Positions 59,023 through 64,000 of a stretch of DNA of 64,000 nucleotides are shown piece after piece. Where the stretch lies: contig NZ_JBHUOV010000007.1 of assembly GCF_042686125.1 (NCBI RefSeq), positions 124,001 through 188,000 on the forward strand, given 5' to 3'. The number at the start of each line of letters is the position of its first letter. Position 1 is the first letter of the stretch. Source of the stretch: Oceanihabitans iliipiscarium. GTDB lineage: Bacteria > Bacteroidota > Bacteroidia > Flavobacteriales > Flavobacteriaceae. Under the pieces are notes generated by a model. The model saw nothing but the letters and a program-made list of their open reading frames with translations, did not search any database and was not told where the DNA came from. The position numbers and the translations under genes were made by a program.

Positions 59023-61998
59023 TTAGTGTGTATGCTCTTCTACTGAGTCGCAATGAAATGTTTCGTTATCTTTTTTCTTAATAGGAACTGTTTTTAGTCC
59101 CTTGTTTTTTGCTTGAAGCATCATATTAATGAGTTCGTTTTTTTCTTTTTTCATTTCTTTTCTTAACTGCACATCACGTTCAATATCAAAATAAGTGACA
59201 CCTTCAATGATTGTCTTTTCAGCTTTAGCATAAATAGATAGAGGATGATCACTCCATAGTACAATGTCTGCATCTTTTCCAACTTTAATACTGCCAACAC
59301 GATGGTCTATATGAAGTAATTTTGCTGGATTTAAAGTCACAAATTTCCATGCCTCTTCTTCGCTAATGTTTCCATATTTAACAGATTTCGCAGCCTCTTG
59401 GTTTAAACGTCTAGACATTTCGGCATCATCACTATTAATTGCAACAGTAACACCAGCATTATGCATAATTGCTGCGTTATAAGGAATAGCGTCATTGACT
59501 TCATATTTGTAAGCCCACCAATCGCTAAAGGTTGAGCCACCAACACCATGAGCTTTCATTTTATCGGCAACTTTATAACCTTCAAGAATGTGCGTAAACG
59601 TATTGATATTAAAATTAAATTTTTCGGCAACCTTCATTAGCATATTAATTTCACTTTGCACATAGGAGTGGCAAGTGATAAAGCATTCTTTGTTTAAAAT
59701 CTCAACTAAAACTTCCATTTCTGTGTCTTTTCTATAAGGTTTTCCACTCTTTTTTAACGTCTCGTATTCTTGAGCTCTAGTAAAATAATCGATATAGAGT
59801 TGTTCTACACCCATTCTTGTTTGTGGGAAACGGTTAAAGCTTTGCCAATTACTTTGTTTAACATTTTCACCTAAAGCAAATTTGATGAATTTAGGCGAGT
59901 CATTATAAATTAATTGGTCTGCAGTCTCTCCCCATTTTAATTTTATGATGGCTGAACGTCCTCCAATTGGGTTAGCTGAGCCATGTAAAACTTGGATAGA
60001 AGTTACACCGCCAGCAAGGTTTCTATAAATATCAACATCTTCAGCATCTATGACATCTTCAATAGTGACTTCTGCTGAGGAATTCTGACCACCTTCATTA
60101 ACTGAAGAGGTTGCAATATGTGAGTGTTCATCTATAATTCCAGAGGTAATATATTTTCCAGTTGCATCAATAATTTTTGCATTATTAGCACTTAAGTTAT
60201 TTCCGATTTTAGCGATTTTACCGTCTTTAATTAAAACATCTGTTTGCTGTAAAACACCTTCAGATTCATTAGTCCAAACAGTTGCGTTTTTAAATAATAT
60301 CGTTTCTTGTTGAGGTAATTTTTTAAAACCGTAAGCTTCATTAGGGAAAGTAATAGGAAATACTTTTACAGCATCCTTTTCTTTAGCGTTCTTTTTTGAT
60401 GCTGTAGTTGGTTCTTCTTTGGGTTCTTTTTTAGCTGAGAATGTGGTCTCACTTCCATTAGGTAAAATTGCTTTACCGTTTAAAGTATTCGTATTTAAAA
60501 CTTTAGAAACTAATCTCACATAATTTTGATTTGTAGAATCTAAGCTCGAAAATGTAAGATTAAGCCAATCGTCTTTAAATGTTATTTTAGAACCTAAGTC
60601 AGTATTATTGCTTTTTACTTTTGATTTTAATTGATCAACTTTTCCAGTTATAGTTAAGTCGTAAGAGTTTCCATTAAGTTTAAACTTATAGTTGCCTCGA
60701 ATATCTTTAGTACTCATTGAAGTTATCTCATATTTTTCGCCTTGAACCCAGTTTTGATACAGAATAGTTTCTTTGTCAAATATATCTCCAGAGGTAATCA
60801 GAAAGTTAGCATAAGCACCATTTTTTAAAGCACCAATAAGGTTTGATTTACCTAAAATTTGCGCTGGATGAGTTGTGAGTGCTTCTAGGGCTTTGGTTTT
60901 ATCTAAACCATATTCAATAGCCTTTAAAAGCTGTGGCATCATATCTTTAGGAGCATTAATTCCTTTAAGTGTAAAAGCAAATGTGATATTGTTATCTGCT
61001 AAAACTTTTGGATTGGAAGGCTTTTGATTCCATGCTCTTAAATCGGAAATATCAGCAGCATGAGATAAAAAAGGGTCTTCAACATCAAAAGCATCAGGAA
61101 AATTTAACGGAATGATAAGGGGTGCATTTGTTGCTTTTATGTCATTGATACGTTCATATTCATCACCACCACCGACAAATACAAAGTTCATGTGAGTTTC
61201 ATTTCCAATGTGATTAAAACGAAGTACATTCATCTTGCTTCCAGCATCCATTATTTGAACTAAAGAGGTGTTGTTATTATAGGCGTCAAGCGTTCTGTCT
61301 TTTACTTTTGAATGGCCACTTGCATACCATTTTGCATCATAATACACTTGGCGTAATAAGGCCATGGTTCCCATTAAAGAACCAGGGTAAGATTGTCTAG
61401 ATTGCACACTTTTTTTTGTCGAAAAATATTGAGCAGATCTATTATCAATGATTTGTGATGCCTGAGAGGTATTAGCTGTTAAGCCAATTAAAGCACCAGT
61501 CCCTCTAATAATACCATCTTGTAAATGGGTATTTACAACTCCAAAACCAGCTTTACGTAAAGAATGTGCTGTTTTATCATCATATTTGAAAAAATCAATG
61601 GCATTCTGTTCAGGTCTAATATGATCATTCCAATAAAACCCTTGTCTATTAGAATCATATTGTGGCTGATTTGAACGCGGTAGGGCCTCAGGTTTTGATA
61701 TTCCAAAATCAGAGAATATATCTATAAAAGAAGGATAAATACTTTTTCCAGAAAGGTCAATAAGAACCGCATTTTTAGGAATTGAAACTGAAGCGCCAGC
61801 AGCAACTACTTTTCCCTCTTTAATAAGTAAGGTGCCTTTATCGATAATTTGAGTTGGTGTGATAAATATTTTTGCATTTGTAAAAGCAGTATAGTTTGAA
61901 TTTGTAGTTTTTACACCATCGTTTTTCGGAAAATATTCTTGTGCTGTTGTTGTAAAACTATACAAGAACAGTGATAGTAAAAGGAGTTTTTTAATCAT
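59023..61998 (-). CDS. Large exported tandem amidohydrolase (C-terminal half active-site intact)
   Basis: A 991-residue exported protein with a signal peptide (MIKKLLLLSLFLYSFTTTAQ). It consists of two amidohydrolase-like halves. The N-terminal half (about 25-480) has the beta-sandwich and a SIYPSFIDIFSDFG segment where an HxH would be, so it looks non-catalytic. The C-terminal half (about 560-960) carries HSH near residues 624-626 (IIDEHSHIATSS), TCHSYVQSE and THILEGYK histidines, and Asp in VAINSDDAEM, consistent with a zinc-dependent hydrolase. The linker (about 480-560) is charged. Substrate unknown; periplasmic or outer-surface location likely. Transcribed with the 437-residue protein. 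Confidence 0.88.
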   Translation of the reverse strand: MIKKLLLLSLFLYSFTTTAQEYFPKNDGVKTTNSNYTAFTNAKIFITPTQIIDKGTLLIKEGKVVAAGASVSIPKNAVLIDLSGKSIYPSFIDIFSDFGISKPEALPRSNQPQYDSNRQGFYWNDHIRPEQNAIDFFKYDDKTAHSLRKAGFGVVNTHLQDGIIRGTGALIGLTANTSQASQIIDNRSAQYFSTKKSVQSRQSYPGSLMGTMALLRQVYYDAKWYASGHSKVKDRTLDAYNNNTSLVQIMDAGSKMNVLRFNHIGNETHMNFVFVGGGDEYERINDIKATNAPLIIPLNFPDAFDVEDPFLSHAADISDLRAWNQKPSNPKVLADNNITFAFTLKGINAPKDMMPQLLKAIEYGLDKTKALEALTTHPAQILGKSNLIGALKNGAYANFLITSGDIFDKETILYQNWVQGEKYEITSMSTKDIRGNYKFKLNGNSYDLTITGKVDQLKSKVKSNNTDLGSKITFKDDWLNLTFSSLDSTNQNYVRLVSKVLNTNTLNGKAILPNGSETTFSAKKEPKEEPTTASKKNAKEKDAVKVFPITFPNEAYGFKKLPQQETILFKNATVWTNESEGVLQQTDVLIKDGKIAKIGNNLSANNAKIIDATGKYITSGIIDEHSHIATSSVNEGGQNSSAEVTIEDVIDAEDVDIYRNLAGGVTSIQVLHGSANPIGGRSAIIKLKWGETADQLIYNDSPKFIKFALGENVKQSNWQSFNRFPQTRMGVEQLYIDYFTRAQEYETLKKSGKPYRKDTEMEVLVEILNKECFITCHSYVQSEINMLMKVAEKFNFNINTFTHILEGYKVADKMKAHGVGGSTFSDWWAYKYEVNDAIPYNAAIMHNAGVTVAINSDDAEMSRRLNQEAAKSVKYGNISEEEAWKFVTLNPAKLLHIDHRVGSIKVGKDADIVLWSDHPLSIYAKAEKTIIEGVTYFDIERDVQLRKEMKKEKNELINMMLQAKNKGLKTVPIKKKDNETFHCDSVEEHTH

Positions 61999-62098
61999 AT
62001 TGGCTGGTTAAAATTGTAAAGCTTTAAATATAATTAAAAGGATTAATAAATTTTTAATTTATTGAAGAATTAACGTTTATAATATTGCTCTTATTTAA

Positions 62099-62440
62099 TT
62101 ATTTTTTGAATGATTCGTAGTCAATAGGTATGGTTAAGCCAGGAATCTCTAGCATTACTTTTTGCAATTCTTTCTGTAGTCTATATTTAGGGAATTCGTA
62201 AGAAGATATGTTCTTGTTAAAATTTTGAGGAGTGAATACTAAAGAGCCATTACTCATTTCATTCAGATTCTTAATAGGGAATGACGTTTTTTTTAAATTC
62301 TCCTTTAAGGCATGAATATTTTCAAACGTATAACTGTCAAATAGGTAATAATTTTTTTTAAGTAGGTTTTGTTGCTCCAAAGTTTGAGCAAAAGATAAGG
62401 TACTTATAAAAAGCGCAAGTAAAGTAATAGAAGTTTTCAT
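62099..62440 (-). CDS. Small secreted protein of unknown function
   Basis: A 113-residue protein with a signal peptide (MKTSITLLALFISTLSFAQ). The mature 94-residue part is basic and rich in lysine, asparagine and aromatic residues (NYYLFDSYTFENI, NISSYEFPKYRLQKEL). No cysteine, no sorting domain and no known domain is visible. It is flanked by a 100-base AT-rich gap on the amidohydrolase side and a 44-base gap on the DUF3810 side. I do not recognise it. Confidence 0.65.
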   Translation of the reverse strand: MKTSITLLALFISTLSFAQTLEQQNLLKKNYYLFDSYTFENIHALKENLKKTSFPIKNLNEMSNGSLVFTPQNFNKNISSYEFPKYRLQKELQKVMLEIPGLTIPIDYESFKK

Positions 62441-62484
62441 AAAATGAAATATTATAACTAATATAAGGAATAAACTGCAAATAA

Positions 62485-63549
62485 TTATAGCTTACTATCG
62501 TAATAATTTACAATTAAAGCAACGACATAACTGTAACTTTTCATGCCATCTTTTTGATTGTTAGCTTTTAAAAAAGTACTGTAACCTATTTTAAAAAAAA
62601 GTTCGCTTGGATTTTGATAGCTATCCCAAAACTCTTGGACTTCTTGGTAATTTTTCAAAATTCCTGGATTGATACTTTGTATTAATTCATTATAAATTAC
62701 AGCATCTCTTCTATAAATTTCTATTAAACAATGTCTCAGTCCAAAGGTATAACCTGAGTATTTAAAGAATAAATCATTATGATGAGTGGATGCTAGAAAC
62801 CCAATAAAATTAGCTTCGTTTTCTGCAGCATATCCAAGTTGATGAGCTACTTCATGAGATGCTGTCGTTGGGAACTTATAACTAGGAATTAAAGCATCAA
62901 CATGTGCTTCATTGGTTAAAGGATTTAGGTAACCTGAAAATCCCATATAAGTCAAAGGCAAACTAAAGAGTGATTGTTTAATGCTCTTAAAGTTATAACT
63001 TAGATGTGGAAAATCTTTCTCTAAACTTGAATAGCCAAGTGGTACTTGTTTTAATATTTCGGTTTTGGTGTACGGAAAATCTACTTTCAAAGTATCGCTC
63101 TTGGAAAGTTGAAGGTGCAATGTATTCGATTTTTCAATTAACTGCTTAGTCACATTTATTAATTGATTTGTAGTATAGTCTGCTTTAAGGTTTAAGTTTT
63201 TATGTAAAGGCATTCGGTAATAATTCAATGCCCAAAAAAGGTGAAAAGCAAAATAAATTATAGATACAGCTGCAAAAACATCAATTAACCACTTCTTTGT
63301 GTCTTTAATAATTCGTCTTCTATTTTTTAGGAGCCATCTAAAAATGTAAATAATTGAAAAAGCATAAAATAAATCACCAAAAGAAAAAGGAATCCATCCT
63401 AATGTAAACCTAAAAAGATTTGAAATTACTGGATATAAACCATTGCTGTAGTAGTTTTCTATAAATTCAGGATAGTTAGAAAGCAACTTAACGATACAGT
63501 AAAGTGGTATAATAGAGAACGCAATATAAGGTTTTGGGTTTTTCAACAT
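62485..63549 (-). CDS. DUF3810 family membrane-anchored metalloprotease-like protein
   Basis: A 354-residue protein with three hydrophobic N-terminal segments (about 8-25, 55-75, 92-110) followed by a soluble domain. The core motif is HEVAH (232-236) in TASHEVAHQLGYAAENEANF, a zinc-protease HExxH with a downstream Glu, as in the DUF3810 family. The downstream region GFSGYLNPLTNEAHVDALIPSYKFP leads into this motif. Function unknown. The ATG at 63549 lies five bases behind an exact -7 box, so the mRNA may be leaderless. Divergent from the pepD gene, with overlapping promoter regions. Confidence 0.88.
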   Translation of the reverse strand: MLKNPKPYIAFSIIPLYCIVKLLSNYPEFIENYYSNGLYPVISNLFRFTLGWIPFSFGDLFYAFSIIYIFRWLLKNRRRIIKDTKKWLIDVFAAVSIIYFAFHLFWALNYYRMPLHKNLNLKADYTTNQLINVTKQLIEKSNTLHLQLSKSDTLKVDFPYTKTEILKQVPLGYSSLEKDFPHLSYNFKSIKQSLFSLPLTYMGFSGYLNPLTNEAHVDALIPSYKFPTTASHEVAHQLGYAAENEANFIGFLASTHHNDLFFKYSGYTFGLRHCLIEIYRRDAVIYNELIQSINPGILKNYQEVQEFWDSYQNPSELFFKIGYSTFLKANNQKDGMKSYSYVVALIVNYYDSKL

Positions 63550-63553
63550 CTTT

Positions 63554-63561
63554 CAAAAATA
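63554..63561 (-). promoter_or_regulatory. -7 box (TATTTTTG) of DUF3810 gene
   Basis: An exact TAnnTTTG match on the minus strand; its last base is five bases before the ATG at 63549, so the expected transcription start coincides with the start codon. Confidence 0.55.
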
Positions 63562-63569
63562 AGCAAATG

Positions 63570-63602
63570 TTTGTAATACTATGTTAGTAATAATTACCTT
63601 TG
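63570..63602 (+). promoter_or_regulatory. Promoter (-33 TTTG, -7 TACCTTTG) of pepD-like gene
   Basis: TTTG at 63570-63573 and an exact TAnnTTTG box at 63595-63602 with a 21-base spacer; the ATG at 63624 is 21 bases after. This is the best full match to the Bacteroidota promoter consensus in the window. Confidence 0.75.
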
Positions 63603-63623
63603 TGAAACTTTTAAAACTTACAG

Positions 63624-64000
63624 ATGAATTCAGAAATAAGACAATTACAGCCAGAACAACTTTGGAATAAATTTGCAGACCTTAATGCAGTACCAAGAGC
63701 ATCAAAAAAAGAAGAACGCGTGATTGCGTTTATGAAAGATTTTGGAAACAAATTAGGTTTAGAAACGATTGAAGATGAAGTGGGTAATGTCATTATAAAA
63801 AAACCAGCAACATCTGGTATGGAAGACCGAGTGACTATTGTAATGCAATCACATTTAGATATGGTTCACCAAAAAAATAATGAGACTCAATTTGATTTTG
63901 ATACACAAGGCATTGAGATGTATGTTGATGGAGATTGGGTTCGTGCCAAAGGCACAACATTAGGCGCAGACAATGGTTTAGGTGTTGCAACAATTATGGC
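63624..64000 (+). CDS. pepD: Aminoacyl-histidine dipeptidase (PepD-type M20 peptidase), N-terminal part
   Basis: The 5' end of a metallopeptidase of family M20C that cleaves Xaa-His dipeptides such as beta-alanyl-histidine. The gene runs off the window after about 125 codons. The translation starts MNSEIRQLQPEQLWNKFADL and continues with NAVPRASKKEERVIAF, a metal-binding SHLDMVHQK segment, and GTTLGADNGLGVAT with the second metal-bridging Asp. These are the first half of the catalytic domain; the dimerisation domain is outside the window. Strong promoter directly upstream. Confidence 0.94.
   Translation, partial: MNSEIRQLQPEQLWNKFADLNAVPRASKKEERVIAFMKDFGNKLGLETIEDEVGNVIIKKPATSGMEDRVTIVMQSHLDMVHQKNNETQFDFDTQGIEMYVDGDWVRAKGTTLGADNGLGVATIM

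Noticed and set aside
62044..62062. AT-only inverted repeat (AATAAATT with AATTTATT) downstream of the small secreted gene, considered as a terminator
   Set aside because: It consists only of A and T, with no stable GC pairs and no clear T-run, so it may be chance in AT-rich DNA.

Overview
The window is AT-rich DNA from a member of the Bacteroidota, almost certainly a marine-type Flavobacteriaceae. Three kinds of evidence support this. First, many promoter-like boxes match TAnnTTTG, the -7 element of the Bacteroidota housekeeping sigma factor. Second, eight proteins carry type IX secretion (T9SS) C-terminal sorting domains. Third, families and gene orders typical of the group are present (ruvX/def/DUF5606/mazG, spoT/fur-like/purA, DUF368, DUF3810, DUF349, OstA-like). 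No tRNA, rRNA, insertion sequence, prophage or CRISPR array was seen. Most of the window is chromosomal housekeeping sequence with one large accessory-looking surface-protein block.

Region 1 (1-3608): the 3' half of sucC, a one-repeat DUF1456 gene, a TerB-like gene and uvrB. Region 2 (3657-21769): six consecutive minus-strand genes for large secreted proteins, each with a signal peptide, beta-sandwich modules and a type B (gliding-motility-associated) sorting domain. One has nine near-identical 74-residue repeats. Another has eleven divergent repeats. Two neighbours are tandem paralogues. Region 3 (21798-29731): an ABC exporter pair, a pRiA4b ORF-3-like gene with its own promoter, then a tight likely operon of two glycosyltransferases, tsaC, cca, a GNAT acetyltransferase and ctaA.

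Region 4 (29828-35142): cell-envelope glycan genes, comprising an LPS kinase-like protein, two related GT2 enzymes, a GT9 heptosyltransferase-like enzyme and an LtaS-like membrane sulfatase. Region 5 (35153-39716): dapD, ruvX, a small T9SS protein with its own promoter and terminator, def, DUF5606 and mazG. Two intergenic stretches here fold into several hairpins and end in plus-strand terminators with no obvious coding gene; they are the best candidates for undescribed small RNAs. Region 6 (39717-50432 and on to 55252): DUF349, then a DUF368-DUF368-aroE operon, a TPR protein, an aminotransferase whose coding region runs past its first ATG into an apparent ATA start, an OstA-like LPS-transport protein, and the set TrmH-like methyltransferase / M48 protease / spoT / fur-like / purA. 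Region 7 (55291-64000): a T9SS type A protein, a DUF6503-like lipoprotein, two amidohydrolase-family proteins (one without the metal-binding HxH), a small secreted unknown, a DUF3810 membrane protease-like protein and the 5' end of a PepD-type dipeptidase.

No unmistakable new defence or metabolic system was found. The observations most worth following are the two structured intergenic RNAs, the type B adhesin block with its recently duplicated repeats next to an ABC exporter, and the non-canonical start of the aminotransferase. All coordinates were read by eye; repeat identities and RNA folds need computation.
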